NCBI RefSeq assembly: GCF_900109075.1
Contig: NZ_FNYS01000005.1
Location: 124,001 to 188,000 of the forward strand
Direction: 5' to 3'
Origin: Myroides marinus
Lineage (GTDB): Bacteria; Bacteroidota; Bacteroidia; Flavobacteriales; Flavobacteriaceae
Length of the DNA stretch: 64,000 bases
A program made the position numbers and the translations under genes. Every line of letters begins with the position of its first letter. The first letter of the stretch is position 1. Of this stretch, positions 16,700 to 25,698 are shown in pieces. The notes under the pieces were generated by a model, which did not search any database, was not told where the DNA came from, and saw nothing but the letters and a program-made list of their open reading frames with translations.

Positions 16700-16707
16700 C
16701 AAAGGTA
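16700..16707 (-). promoter_or_regulatory. Candidate -7 promoter element of dnaX
   Basis: TACCTTTG on the minus strand matches TAnnTTTG and lies 16 bp before the dnaX ATG. Confidence 0.55.
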
Positions 16708-16730
16708 GTTTATTTTTTATAATACAGAAA

Positions 16731-17429
16731 TTATTCTCGTAACTCTGAAGGGAAAAACTCATCCTCTCCTATCTTACTAGACCATTGTTTTCTAAGCTGA
16801 TTTAAGTTAATAGGTTTATGAGGTGCTCTCTCTTCTAACTGATTTGAATAGAACAGATACTGCAATTGCACTTCTATATAAAAATCATCAAGTTCTGATT
16901 CTGGATGATATTCTGATTTTAAGTTTAAACTAAATGTTCTAGCTGCGGTATTAGACCAAAAAGCCTTCCATCCACTCTTAAATTCCTTTATTAGCTTAAA
17001 AACAGTCTGTCCTGTCTGTCTGTCTATCAACTTTATTAGAATCTTACCATCGTTTCTAGATAGTTTCTTTAACTTCTCTGTAAACTGTTCTTCTAGATAC
17101 TTCTGTGATCGTTTTATATATCTACGTTTATCACCACTACTTGACATCTTATCAAGATTAGCATTTAGAATAACTAAGTTCTCAGCAGTTGCTTTCGCAT
17201 AAGGATACACTCTACGCAATCTGTTGCGAAGAATAATCATATCTCTTCTATATTTTTCGTCCTTGACATCTACTCCTATAAATATCTCAGGTATTGTATA
17301 TTCTTGTATTGTATCCCCATTAATAATTATTTCGTGAGGAATCTCTGGTACAGCTACAAGCCCTTTCTCTTCCTGCGCTATCAGTAGTTGTGCCAACAAG
17401 AGAAAACTAAACAACAAAAGCTTTTTCAT
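16731..17429 (-). CDS. DUF4294-domain protein, secreted
   Basis: 232 residues with a clear signal peptide (KKLLLFSFLLLAQLLIAQEE, cleavage about residue 19). The body matches DUF4294, found mainly in Bacteroidota: RLRRVYPYAKATAENL, then the basic helix KRRYIKRSQKYLEEQFTEKLKKL and GKILIKLIDRQTGQTVFKLI. The function of the family is unknown. It faces the M42 peptidase gene divergently (about 80 bp apart) and lies upstream of dnaX on the same strand, which has its own promoter. Confidence 0.88.
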   Translation of the reverse strand: MKKLLLFSFLLLAQLLIAQEEKGLVAVPEIPHEIIINGDTIQEYTIPEIFIGVDVKDEKYRRDMIILRNRLRRVYPYAKATAENLVILNANLDKMSSSGDKRRYIKRSQKYLEEQFTEKLKKLSRNDGKILIKLIDRQTGQTVFKLIKEFKSGWKAFWSNTAARTFSLNLKSEYHPESELDDFYIEVQLQYLFYSNQLEERAPHKPINLNQLRKQWSSKIGEDEFFPSELRE

Positions 17430-17508
17430 AACTTAAAATATACATCAAAATTATTGCTTTTTGTTGAGTAATAATAATGTATTGGGTAAATTAGCAAAAA
17501 ATAAAATT

Positions 17509-18600
17509 ATGAGTGCAAAGACAATTCTAGATGATCAATCTCTAGCATTTTTAGAGACATATTTAAATAATCCTTCTCCTACTGGACACGAATCTAATAA
17601 CCAAAAAACGTGGATGGAGTATCTAAAACCTTATGTAGATACTTTTATTACTGACACTTACGGAACAGCAGTAGGAATTATTAACCCTGATGCTCCATAT
17701 AAAGTAGTTATAGAAGGACACGCGGATGAAATCTCTTGGTACGTAAAATATATAACAGAAGAAGGATTTATCCACGTTGTACGCAATGGTGGTAGTGATC
17801 ATATGATTGCTCCTTCTAAGAGAGTTCACATTCACACTAAAAAAGGTATTGTAGAAGGTGTATTCGGATGGCCAGCTATTCACATCAGAAATAGAGCAGG
17901 TAAAGAAGAATCTCCAAAAATAGAGACTAACTTTATCGACCTAGGTTGTGATTCTAAAGCAGAAGTAGAAGCTTTAGGAGTACATGTTGGTTGTGTTATC
18001 ACATATCCTGATACATTTACTATACTTAATAAAAACCGTTTTGTATGTCGTGCTATTGACAATAGAATGGGTGGTTTTATGATTGCTCAAGTGGCGCGTC
18101 TATTAAAAGAAAATAATAAAACTCTTCCTTTCGGATTATATATCGTTAATGCTGTACAAGAAGAAGTAGGTTTACGTGGAGCAGAAATGATTACTCAGAC
18201 AATCAAACCTAATGTTGCTATCGTAACGGATGTTTGTCACGATTCTAATACTCCTATGGTTGATAAGAATATAGAAGGTGATAATAAAATAGGTAGAGGA
18301 CCTGTAGTAGGTTATGCTCCAGCTATTCAGAATAACCTTAGAGAATTAATCGAAGAAACTGCTGAGAACAACAATATCCCATTCCAACGCAATGCTATGA
18401 GTAGAGTAACAGGTACTGATACTGACGCATTCGCTTACAGCAATGGTGGTGTAGCTTCTGCTCTTATCTCTCTTCCGTTGAGATATATGCATACTACAGT
18501 AGAGATGGTACACAGAGATGATGTGGAGAACACTATCAAACTAATCTACGAAACACTATTAAAGATTGAGAATAACGAAACATTCTCATATTTTAAATAA
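17509..18600 (+). CDS. M42-family metallopeptidase (glutamyl/tetrahedral aminopeptidase type)
   Basis: 363 residues from ATG 17509; an upstream in-frame TTG at 17461 would add 16 unlikely residues. The dinuclear metal site can be followed: IEGHADEISWYV (His and Asp ligands), CRAIDNRMGG (bridging Asp), NAVQEEVGLRGAEM (catalytic Glu pair), VTDVCHD (Asp ligand) and the C-terminal MHTTVEMVHRDD (His ligand). M42 enzymes form dodecameric shells that trim peptides in the cytosol. Monocistronic with a terminator right after the stop. Confidence 0.94.
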   Translation: MSAKTILDDQSLAFLETYLNNPSPTGHESNNQKTWMEYLKPYVDTFITDTYGTAVGIINPDAPYKVVIEGHADEISWYVKYITEEGFIHVVRNGGSDHMIAPSKRVHIHTKKGIVEGVFGWPAIHIRNRAGKEESPKIETNFIDLGCDSKAEVEALGVHVGCVITYPDTFTILNKNRFVCRAIDNRMGGFMIAQVARLLKENNKTLPFGLYIVNAVQEEVGLRGAEMITQTIKPNVAIVTDVCHDSNTPMVDKNIEGDNKIGRGPVVGYAPAIQNNLRELIEETAENNNIPFQRNAMSRVTGTDTDAFAYSNGGVASALISLPLRYMHTTVEMVHRDDVENTIKLIYETLLKIENNETFSYFK

Positions 18601-18604
18601 TAAA

Positions 18605-18633
18605 TCAAGGCAGTTCTATACTGCCTTTTTTAT
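18605..18633 (+). terminator. Intrinsic terminator of the M42 peptidase gene
   Basis: Stem AAGGCAGT/ACTGCCTT (18607-18614 with 18620-18627) followed by T residues. Confidence 0.9.
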
Positions 18634-18692
18634 TTCCTTACTCCTATTGAGATTTTTACAATTCTTTACAAAGCTAGTATGATTAAATCCTT

Positions 18693-18700
18693 TATCTTTG
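18693..18700 (+). promoter_or_regulatory. Candidate -7 promoter element, sseB-like/cat operon
   Basis: TATCTTTG matches TAnnTTTG, 19 bp before the start codon at 18720. Confidence 0.5.
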
Positions 18701-18719
18701 AATAAAAATACATTCTATA

Positions 18720-19484
18720 ATGTCAAATTATAATCGAAACAAGAATACAACCACTAAACTTAATACAAATCTTACTTTAGCTCAAATTATAGAGCAAGCA
18801 GGAAGTAACCCAGAATATAGAGCTGTTTTTTATAACCGTTTCTTAAAAGACTACATCTACATATTAGTACAAAAAGACTCAACTACTGAAGATAGTGAGA
18901 CACCTCCTATTATCGCTTTTGAAAACAACTGCATACCTGTATTCACTGATCCAGATAGAATATATGATGGTAGTGCTATACACCAAGAAATGGATTATAT
19001 GAAAGTAAGAGGACATGCTTTCTTAGAAATGACTGTAGGTGCTACAATCATAGTAAACCCATTCTCTAAAGTTTACAAAGAATTAGTAGTTGAAGAAATA
19101 GCTGATATGCTTAATGGAAGTATATTTAATACTGTATCAAGTCCTGTATTAAGAGGTCAGATGAATGTGCAAATTGGCAAACCTGACAACAACCCAACTA
19201 CATTATTAAACGAACTTAAAAGTGCTTTTTATCAAAACGAACATATAACTGCTGCTTATATAGGATGGACTTTTAATGAGATTTTAGACAAAGAACCTCA
19301 CTATATCTTTGCTATCGAATGTTCAGAAGAATTAAGTAATTTTAAAGAAGTAGCCAATTTAGTCTCGACTTTCTGTAAATCTCATTTTAAAGAAGGCGAA
19401 TATGCTGATATTATCAAATTAGAACAAAATGGCAACTATAGCGATTACTTCTACAACCAAGCAAAACCTTTCTATGTAAAGTAA
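18720..19484 (+). CDS. SseB-family protein
   Basis: 254 residues. The N-terminal half (YRAVFYNRFLKDYIYILVQ, then IIAFENNCIPVFTDPDRIYD, MTVGATIIVNPFSKVYKEL) follows the SseB N-terminal domain, and the second half (TTLLNELKSAFYQNEHITAAYIGWTF, HYIFAIECSEE) the SseB C-terminal domain. The E. coli protein affects serine sensitivity; the molecular role is unclear, and members also occur in type VII secretion or toxin contexts. Its stop codon is directly followed by the ATG of the acetyltransferase gene, so both are translated from one message. No signal peptide. Confidence 0.8.
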   Translation: MSNYNRNKNTTTKLNTNLTLAQIIEQAGSNPEYRAVFYNRFLKDYIYILVQKDSTTEDSETPPIIAFENNCIPVFTDPDRIYDGSAIHQEMDYMKVRGHAFLEMTVGATIIVNPFSKVYKELVVEEIADMLNGSIFNTVSSPVLRGQMNVQIGKPDNNPTTLLNELKSAFYQNEHITAAYIGWTFNEILDKEPHYIFAIECSEELSNFKEVANLVSTFCKSHFKEGEYADIIKLEQNGNYSDYFYNQAKPFYVK

Positions 19485-20147
19485 ATGGATACTAATGCTA
19501 TATTCACTCCTATTGATCTGAATACCTGGAAACGTACTCCTTATTACGAGTACTATCGCAATATTCTGAAGACAAAGTACACTGTTAGTATCAAAATAGA
19601 CATAACAGACATCATCTCATTATACAAGAGTAAAGGATATAAGTTCTTCCCTACTTTTTTATATGTAATTATGAAAGCTCTAAACAATAGTGAAGAATTG
19701 CGCACTAGTATACAAGATGGCAAGCTGGGCACTTGGAATTATCTAACGCCTCAGTTTACACTATTTCACGAAGATGATAAAACATTCTCTGACTTATGGA
19801 GTGACTATAGTGATGATTTTGCTGTATTTCATCAAAATATAATCAATGACATCCAACAGTATAAAGATGTAAAGGGCATTAAAGTTAAACAAGGTTTACC
19901 TGCTAACTTCGTTCCTATTTCATGCGTTCCATGGATTAGTTTTGAAAGTATAAGTCAAGACACATCTCACGACAGTGATTTCTTAAAACCAATTATACGT
20001 TTTGGAAAATACTACACAGAGAATGACAAGGTGTTAATCCCTTTATCTGTATATGTCAATCACGCTATAGCAGATGGATATCACACATCAATGTTTCTAC
20101 AAGATGTACAAAACATAGCAAATAACGCTAAAAACTGGATACTATAA
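19485..20147 (+). CDS. Type A chloramphenicol acetyltransferase-like protein
   Basis: 220 residues, the length of CatA trimers, which transfer acetyl from acetyl-CoA to the 3-hydroxyl of chloramphenicol. Family landmarks: W-x-R-x-x-Y-Y-E-Y near the N-terminus, FFPTFLYVIMKALN, a TPQFTLFHEDDKTFSDLW block, PISCVPWISFESI, and the active-site VNHAIADGYH with catalytic His193 and Asp197. The usual HHxxxDG motif here starts with Asn instead of the first His. It follows the SseB-like gene with no gap and precedes a Bcr/CflA drug exporter. Whether it confers resistance cannot be told; chromosomal CAT-like enzymes may have other substrates. Confidence 0.88.
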   Translation: MDTNAIFTPIDLNTWKRTPYYEYYRNILKTKYTVSIKIDITDIISLYKSKGYKFFPTFLYVIMKALNNSEELRTSIQDGKLGTWNYLTPQFTLFHEDDKTFSDLWSDYSDDFAVFHQNIINDIQQYKDVKGIKVKQGLPANFVPISCVPWISFESISQDTSHDSDFLKPIIRFGKYYTENDKVLIPLSVYVNHAIADGYHTSMFLQDVQNIANNAKNWIL

Positions 20148-20180
20148 GGATTATCTCTACAAGAGGTAATCCTTTTTTAT
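20146..20180 (+). terminator. Intrinsic terminator of the sseB-like/cat operon
   Basis: Stem AAGGATTA/TAATCCTT (20146-20153 with 20167-20174) and T run. It overlaps the cat stop codon. Confidence 0.88.
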
Positions 20181-20309
20181 TTTCAATACCACCCCATAAA
20201 ATACTCACTTACAATAAACTACCAAAACCACTCTGTTTAGTATTAGCTTTATCTATACTTGCAATAAAAACAAACAATAATAATTCATCCCCACCTTACT
20301 TAATTAGTG

Positions 20310-20317
20310 TACTTTTG
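20310..20317 (+). promoter_or_regulatory. Candidate -7 promoter element of the Bcr/CflA transporter
   Basis: TACTTTTG matches TAnnTTTG, 22 bp before the start codon, which together with the preceding terminator makes the pump a separate unit. Confidence 0.5.
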
Positions 20318-20339
20318 CCGATTCTAAAATTTTCAATAT

Positions 20340-21515
20340 ATGCCACAAAAGAACAAGAATAGTTTTTTCTTTTTAATATATCTAGTAGGTTTGAGCATCA
20401 TCGGTTTCTTAGCTACAGATATGTATCTACCTGCATTCGATACAATGCGTATCGATCTTAATACCTCAAAGAGTAATATTAGTGCTACATTGAGTTTATT
20501 CCTTGCGGGATATGCTATTGCACAATTAATATGGGGACCTATTTCAGACAGATTCGGTAAACCAAAAACAATTATTGTAGGTCTTAGTATCTTCACTATT
20601 TCTTCTTTAATCATCTTCTTTACAGAAAGCGTTATTGCGTTTATGCTATTGAGATTGATTCAAGCTATTGGAGTATGTGCAGCAGCTGTTAGCTGGCAGG
20701 CACTAGTAATCGAAAAATACCCAGCGGCAGAAACGACTAAAGTCTTTGCATCTATTATGCCATTAGTTGCATTATCACCTGCCTTAGCACCTTTATTAGG
20801 AGTTTATTTACTAAACCACTTTGGATGGAGATCTATCTTTATCACACTAGCTGTTATAGCAGTACTACTTATCCTATATACTTTTACAATTAAAGAAGAT
20901 AAGACTGCAAAAGAAACTACAACATCTGAAACTATGAGGATATCATACTTCGCTATACTTAAATCAAAAAAATACTTAGGTAATGTTATGATTTACGCTT
21001 TATGTTCAGCTGCTTTCTTTGCTTGGTTGACAGGATCACCTTTCTTCTTAAAAGAAATGGGATATAGTGAAAGTGAAATAGGATTTAGCTTCGTTCCACA
21101 GACTATTGCTTTCTTGATAGGAGGTTTTGGATACAGAACTTTATCTGCTAAAGTAAATGGAGAAGTACTGATGCCTTACTTTATTGCACTTTTCGTAATA
21201 GCTGTTAGTTCACTTACTGCTTTAGCTGTATTTACTAATCCTACCTTAACTACACTACTTATACCATTCTGTTTAATGGCATTCGTAAATGGAGCATGTT
21301 ACCCAATTGTAGTATCTGAAGCATTAAAGTTATATCCTAATAACTCAGGAAAAGCAGCAGCTCTACAAAACACCATACAATTAGGAATGTGTTTTATAGC
21401 AAGCTCTATAGTATCTCTATTTACAGCAGATGCTTTATTCACTACAGTATTAGTTATGGCAGGTACTATACCGTTAATATACATCGCTTTTAGATTGACT
21501 AAAAGCCCTAAATAA
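20340..21515 (+). CDS. Bcr/CflA-family multidrug efflux MFS transporter
   Basis: 391 residues with about 12 transmembrane segments. The family motif ATDMYLPAFDTM sits at the end of TM1 and the MFS motif A WGPISDRFGKPKT between TM2 and TM3; RLIQAIGVCAAAVSWQALV is the motif C-like drug:H+ antiporter region. Relatives export bicyclomycin, chloramphenicol/florfenicol, or sulfonamides and dipeptides. Placement after the cat-like gene suggests a phenicol-related role, an inference from context. It converges on the oxoamine synthase gene through a shared terminator. Confidence 0.92.
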   Translation: MPQKNKNSFFFLIYLVGLSIIGFLATDMYLPAFDTMRIDLNTSKSNISATLSLFLAGYAIAQLIWGPISDRFGKPKTIIVGLSIFTISSLIIFFTESVIAFMLLRLIQAIGVCAAAVSWQALVIEKYPAAETTKVFASIMPLVALSPALAPLLGVYLLNHFGWRSIFITLAVIAVLLILYTFTIKEDKTAKETTTSETMRISYFAILKSKKYLGNVMIYALCSAAFFAWLTGSPFFLKEMGYSESEIGFSFVPQTIAFLIGGFGYRTLSAKVNGEVLMPYFIALFVIAVSSLTALAVFTNPTLTTLLIPFCLMAFVNGACYPIVVSEALKLYPNNSGKAAALQNTIQLGMCFIASSIVSLFTADALFTTVLVMAGTIPLIYIAFRLTKSPK

Positions 21516-21522
21516 TAAGCAT

Positions 21523-21554
21523 AAAAAAAGGAACCAATATAGGTTCCTTTTTTT
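21523..21554. terminator. Bidirectional terminator between bcr-like and oxoamine synthase genes
   Basis: Stem AAAGGAACC/GGTTCCTTT (21527-21535 with 21542-21550) with A and T runs on both sides, between convergent stops. Confidence 0.92.
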
Positions 21555-21571
21555 ATATCTATAATCTACGA

Positions 21572-22837
21572 TTATGAGTTAGATACATCTACAGTAGTTG
21601 CTTCAGCAATTTGTTTGTAAGTACCATTCTCTAACTTCTCGCGGATAGCTTCATAAGCTTTTAATGTCTCATCAATATCCTCTTTAGTATGAGTAGCCGT
21701 AGGGATCATTCTCAATAAGATAATTCCTTTAGGGATTACTGGATAAACAACGATTGATAAGAAGATATTATAGTTCTCTCTTAAGTCATTTACCATTACC
21801 ATTGCCTCAGGAATACTTCCTTCTAAGTATACAGGAGTAACACAAGTGTTAGTATCACCAATATTAAATCCTCTATCTTTTAATCCATTCTGAAGCAAGT
21901 TTACATTCTCCCATAATTTAGCTTTTAATGAAGGGTTAGTTCTTAAAAGATCTAAACGTTTTAATGCTCCTTTAGTGAAAATCATTGGTAATGATTTAGC
22001 GAACATTTGAGAACGTAAGTTATATTTTAAATAATCAATAATATCTTTATCTGCTGCTACGAATGCTCCGATAGAAGCCATAGACTTAGCAAATGTAGAG
22101 AAGTAAACATCAATACCATCTTGACATTCTTGCTCTTCTCCTGCTCCAGCACCTGTAACACCTAAAGTACCAAATCCGTGAGCATCATCAACTAATAAAC
22201 GGAAATTATACTTCTCTTTAAGAGCTACTATTTCTTTTAATTTACCTTGTTGACCTCTCATTCCGAATACTCCTTCAGTGATCACTAAAATACCTCCACC
22301 TGTAGTTTCAGCCATTTTAGTTGCTCTCTCCATATTCTTTTCGAAACTTTCAATATCATTGTGTTTATAAGTAAAACGTTTACCCATATGTAAACGAACA
22401 CCATCAATGATACAAGCGTGAGAATCCACGTCGTATACAATCACATCATTCTTAGTTACTAAAGCATCGATGATAGAAACCATCCCTTGGTAACCAAAGT
22501 TTAATAAATAAGCAGCTTCTTTCTTAACGAATGCAGCTAACTCATCTTGTAATTGCTCATGCATTGTAGTATGTCCCGACATCATACGCGCACCCATTGG
22601 GTATGCAGCACCATATTCAGCAGCTGCCTCAGCATCTACTTGTCTTACTTCTGGGTGATTAGATAAACCTAAATAATCATTGATACTCCAGTTAATAACT
22701 TCTTTTCCATGAAACATCATACGATTTGACAAAGGTCCTTCTAACTTAGGAAAAACATAATATCCTTCTGCTTGAGATGCCCATTTTCCTAAAGGCCCTT
22801 TATTTTTCTGTATTCTGTCAAATAAATCGTTTACCAT
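21572..22837 (-). CDS. PLP-dependent alpha-oxoamine synthase (serine palmitoyltransferase / cysteate acyltransferase group)
   Basis: 421 residues of the family that condenses an amino acid with an acyl-CoA. PLP site: His140 (DVDSHACIIDG), VDDAHGFGTLG (Asp218, His220 region) and Lys251 in STFAKSMASIGAF. The AKSMAS lysine box and the N-terminal INWSINDYLGLSNHP fit the Bacteroidota serine palmitoyltransferase-like group better than BioF or Kbl. In this phylum members make the sphingoid base from serine or the sulfonolipid base capnine from cysteate; the sequence alone does not settle which. No other lipid gene is adjacent. Candidate -7 element at 22866-22873. Confidence 0.88.
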   Translation of the reverse strand: MVNDLFDRIQKNKGPLGKWASQAEGYYVFPKLEGPLSNRMMFHGKEVINWSINDYLGLSNHPEVRQVDAEAAAEYGAAYPMGARMMSGHTTMHEQLQDELAAFVKKEAAYLLNFGYQGMVSIIDALVTKNDVIVYDVDSHACIIDGVRLHMGKRFTYKHNDIESFEKNMERATKMAETTGGGILVITEGVFGMRGQQGKLKEIVALKEKYNFRLLVDDAHGFGTLGVTGAGAGEEQECQDGIDVYFSTFAKSMASIGAFVAADKDIIDYLKYNLRSQMFAKSLPMIFTKGALKRLDLLRTNPSLKAKLWENVNLLQNGLKDRGFNIGDTNTCVTPVYLEGSIPEAMVMVNDLRENYNIFLSIVVYPVIPKGIILLRMIPTATHTKEDIDETLKAYEAIREKLENGTYKQIAEATTVDVSNS

Positions 22838-22865
22838 AATATAACTATGTTTAAAAAAACAATTG

Positions 22866-22873
22866 CAAAAATA
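22866..22873 (-). promoter_or_regulatory. Candidate -7 promoter element of the oxoamine synthase gene
   Basis: TATTTTTG on the minus strand, 28 bp before the ATG; no clear -33 partner. Confidence 0.42.
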
Positions 22874-23035
22874 ATGATATTTTGTATGCTTTCATAATAA
22901 ATAGAAAACTATTTAGTCCTTAATCCCACTAACTATGACAGTATTAAAACCATTTTAAGTATAATATATCAATATAAAAATGCGAATAAAAAATACCATT
23001 TTATTACAAAATTCTCGATGAAAAGTGCTTTTAAA

Positions 23036-23064
23036 ACAAAAACCTCCCTATATGGGAGGTTTTT
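23036..23064 (-). terminator. Intrinsic terminator of the 798-residue E1 gene
   Basis: Stem AACCTCCC/GGGAGGTT (23041-23048 with 23054-23061), loop TATAT, followed by T residues on the minus strand. Confidence 0.88.
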
Positions 23065-23075
23065 GTTTCTTATTT

Positions 23076-25472
23076 TTAATATAATGCAGGATATAAACTT
23101 GGATTTACCTCATTCATAATTGCATAAATTTTTTCAAATACATCTTCAGAAGAAGGTTTAGAGAAGTAATCTCCATCAGTACCATAAGCTGGTCTGTGCT
23201 CTTTTGAAGTTAATGTTTGAGGCTCGCTATCTAAATATTTATAACCTTTTTGCTCTTCTAGTACTTTTTGAAGAATATAAGCAGAAGCTCCTCCTGGTAC
23301 ATCTTCATCAATTACCAATAAACGGTTAGTTTTAGCAAGACTCTTCACGATATCGTGGTTTAAGTCAAATGGAAGTAATGACTGAGCATCTATAATCTCA
23401 ACATCAATACCTACTTCTAACAATTCCTTAGCAGCTTGTTCGATCACTCTTAAAGTAGACCCATAAGATACCACAGTGATATCCTTACCTTCTTTAATTG
23501 TTTCTACTACTCCGATAGGTGTTTTGAATTCTCCTAAGTTATTAGGCATCTTCTCTTTTAATCGGTATCCATTTAGACACTCAATTAATAAAGCAGGCTC
23601 ATCACTCTCTAATAAAGTGTTATAGAATCCTGCTGCCTTAGTCATATCTCTAGGGACTAATACATGCATTCCTCTAATAGAGTTAATGATCATTCCCATA
23701 GGAGAACCTGAATGCCAGATACCTTCTAATCTATGACCACGAGTTCTAACGATTAATGGAGCTTTTTGACGTCCTACTGTTCTATACTGAAGAGTAGCTA
23801 AGTCATCACTCATAATTTGGATAGCGTATAATAAATAATCTAAATACTGAATCTCAGCAATAGGTCTTAATCCACGCATAGCCATTCCTATACCTTGTCC
23901 TAAGATTGTAGCTTCTCTAATACCAGTATCTGTTACTCTATTTACTCCGTGTTTCTCTTGAAGGCCTTCTAATCCTTGGTTAACGTCACCGATATTACCA
24001 GAATCTTCTCCAAAGATCATTACATTTTTGTGTTTCTCTAAAATAAAGTCAAAGTTGTCTTTAAGCACCACACGAGCATCTACCTCTGTTGCATCTGCAT
24101 CATAAGTAGGCACTACCTCTGCTACATTAGTAGCCGTACCAGTCATTAAGTGAGAACTATAACGAGGTTGGTTTTTAGCAAAGAAATCAGCGATATATTG
24201 TACTAAGACACCTTTACCAGATTCTTTAATTACCATTCTCAATACTTTACGAGCAGTAGTAATTACATCTCTTCTGATAGGTTCTTTAATACCAGCTAAA
24301 TCATTAGCCATTTTTTCGATAAACACTCTGTTAGCACTAGAAGCAGCAACAGTACCTAATAAAGTTACTAACTCATCACGTTCTGCAACAATAGGATCTA
24401 CATAAGCTTTCCATGCAGCCTTTTTACCTTCTAATACTTCTTTCTTAAGCTGTTTGTCTAATTCGTCTAACTCTTCTGCAGTAGCAATATCAGACGAAAT
24501 CATCCAACTTCTCATTTGTGCAACACAGTCGTGCTCTACTTCCCAAGCTAAACGCTCTGGGCTTTTGTATCTTTCATGAGATCCAGAAGTTGAGTGACCT
24601 TGAGGTTGAGTCAACTCTTGAACGTGAACCAATACAGGTACATGTTCTTCTCTAGCTATTTTTGATGCTTTGTTATAAGTATCTACTAAAGCTACATAAT
24701 CCCATCCTTTAACACGTAAGATTTCATATCCTTTACCATTTTCATCTCTTTGGAATCCTTTTAAGATTTCAGAGATATTTTCTTTTGTAGTTTGATATTT
24801 AGCATGTACAGAGATACCATATTGATCATCCCATACATTCATTACCATAGGTACTTGTAATACACCAGCCGCATTAATTGTCTCAAAGAACAATCCTTCT
24901 GATGTAGAAGCATTACCGATAGTACCCCAAGCTACCTCATTACCATTTACTGAGAAGTTTCCTTCTTTATCAGCATCTGCAAATTCTCTATAGAATTTAG
25001 AAGCTTGAGCTAAACCTAACAATCTAGGCATTTGCCCAGCTGTAGGAGATATATCAGCACTTGAATTTTTCTGATCTACTAATTTCTTCCAGTTACCATT
25101 TTCATCTAAACTGTGAGTAGCAAAGTGCCCTCCCATTTGACGACCTCCAGACATAGGATCATTTTCTATATCAGCATGTCCAAAAAGTCCTGCAAAAAAT
25201 TGTTCTACTGTCAATTGTCCTATCGCCATCATAAATGTCTGATCGCGGTAGTATCCAGATCTAAAGTCTCCATTCTGAAAAGCCTTTGCCATCGCTAATT
25301 GAGGCACCTCTTTACCATCACCAAATATTCCAAATTTAGCTTTTCCTGTAAGTACTTCACGTCTACCAAGTAAACTACATTCTCTACTTAGTTTCGCAAT
25401 TTTATAATCTTGAATTACCTCTTTCTTAAAATCATCGTAAGAAAGAGCCGTTTTTGTTTCTTTTTGACTCAT
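23076..25472 (-). CDS. Fused alpha/beta 2-oxoacid dehydrogenase E1 (branched-chain type)
   Basis: 798 residues from ATG 25472; a GTG at 25484 would add four. The N-terminal half is an E1-alpha dehydrogenase domain, the C-terminal half (from about 460, VVLKDNFDFILEKHKNVMIFGED) an E1-beta transketolase domain with PMGMIINSIRGMHVLVPRD and the C-terminal DIEIIDAQSLLPFD. It should decarboxylate a 2-oxoacid with ThDP and hand the acyl group to a lipoyl E2, which is not in the window. The ThDP region reads GNASTSEG...NVWDDQYGIS in place of the common GDG...NN pattern, so substrate or cofactor handling may differ from the second E1 at 27333-29318. Such long fusions are common in Bacteroidota. Confidence 0.88.
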   Translation of the reverse strand: MSQKETKTALSYDDFKKEVIQDYKIAKLSRECSLLGRREVLTGKAKFGIFGDGKEVPQLAMAKAFQNGDFRSGYYRDQTFMMAIGQLTVEQFFAGLFGHADIENDPMSGGRQMGGHFATHSLDENGNWKKLVDQKNSSADISPTAGQMPRLLGLAQASKFYREFADADKEGNFSVNGNEVAWGTIGNASTSEGLFFETINAAGVLQVPMVMNVWDDQYGISVHAKYQTTKENISEILKGFQRDENGKGYEILRVKGWDYVALVDTYNKASKIAREEHVPVLVHVQELTQPQGHSTSGSHERYKSPERLAWEVEHDCVAQMRSWMISSDIATAEELDELDKQLKKEVLEGKKAAWKAYVDPIVAERDELVTLLGTVAASSANRVFIEKMANDLAGIKEPIRRDVITTARKVLRMVIKESGKGVLVQYIADFFAKNQPRYSSHLMTGTATNVAEVVPTYDADATEVDARVVLKDNFDFILEKHKNVMIFGEDSGNIGDVNQGLEGLQEKHGVNRVTDTGIREATILGQGIGMAMRGLRPIAEIQYLDYLLYAIQIMSDDLATLQYRTVGRQKAPLIVRTRGHRLEGIWHSGSPMGMIINSIRGMHVLVPRDMTKAAGFYNTLLESDEPALLIECLNGYRLKEKMPNNLGEFKTPIGVVETIKEGKDITVVSYGSTLRVIEQAAKELLEVGIDVEIIDAQSLLPFDLNHDIVKSLAKTNRLLVIDEDVPGGASAYILQKVLEEQKGYKYLDSEPQTLTSKEHRPAYGTDGDYFSKPSSEDVFEKIYAIMNEVNPSLYPALY

Positions 25473-25664
25473 TGTAAAATACACTAATTTACTCGTTACG
25501 AATATAAAATATTATCAAGAAAAAAGCTAGTATATACTTCTTCATTATATTGAATTAATACATACTTCTATTGCTATTCACTCAATAAAACAGCAAAAAA
25601 AATACACTATCAAAAAATTTAAGTATTTTTAGTAAATTGATATTATGAATTTGATAATCACTGT

Positions 25665-25695
25665 CAAAAAAATATCCCCTACTATGAGGGGATAT
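25665..25695 (-). terminator. Intrinsic terminator of the nitroreductase gene
   Basis: Stem ATATCCCCT/AGGGGATAT (25672-25680 with 25687-25695), with a T run on the minus strand. Confidence 0.88.
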
Positions 25696-25698
25696 AAA

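Noticed and set aside
18720-21515. Acquired resistance transposon
   Set aside because: No inverted repeats, transposase, integrase or composition shift around cat and bcr; looks chromosomal.
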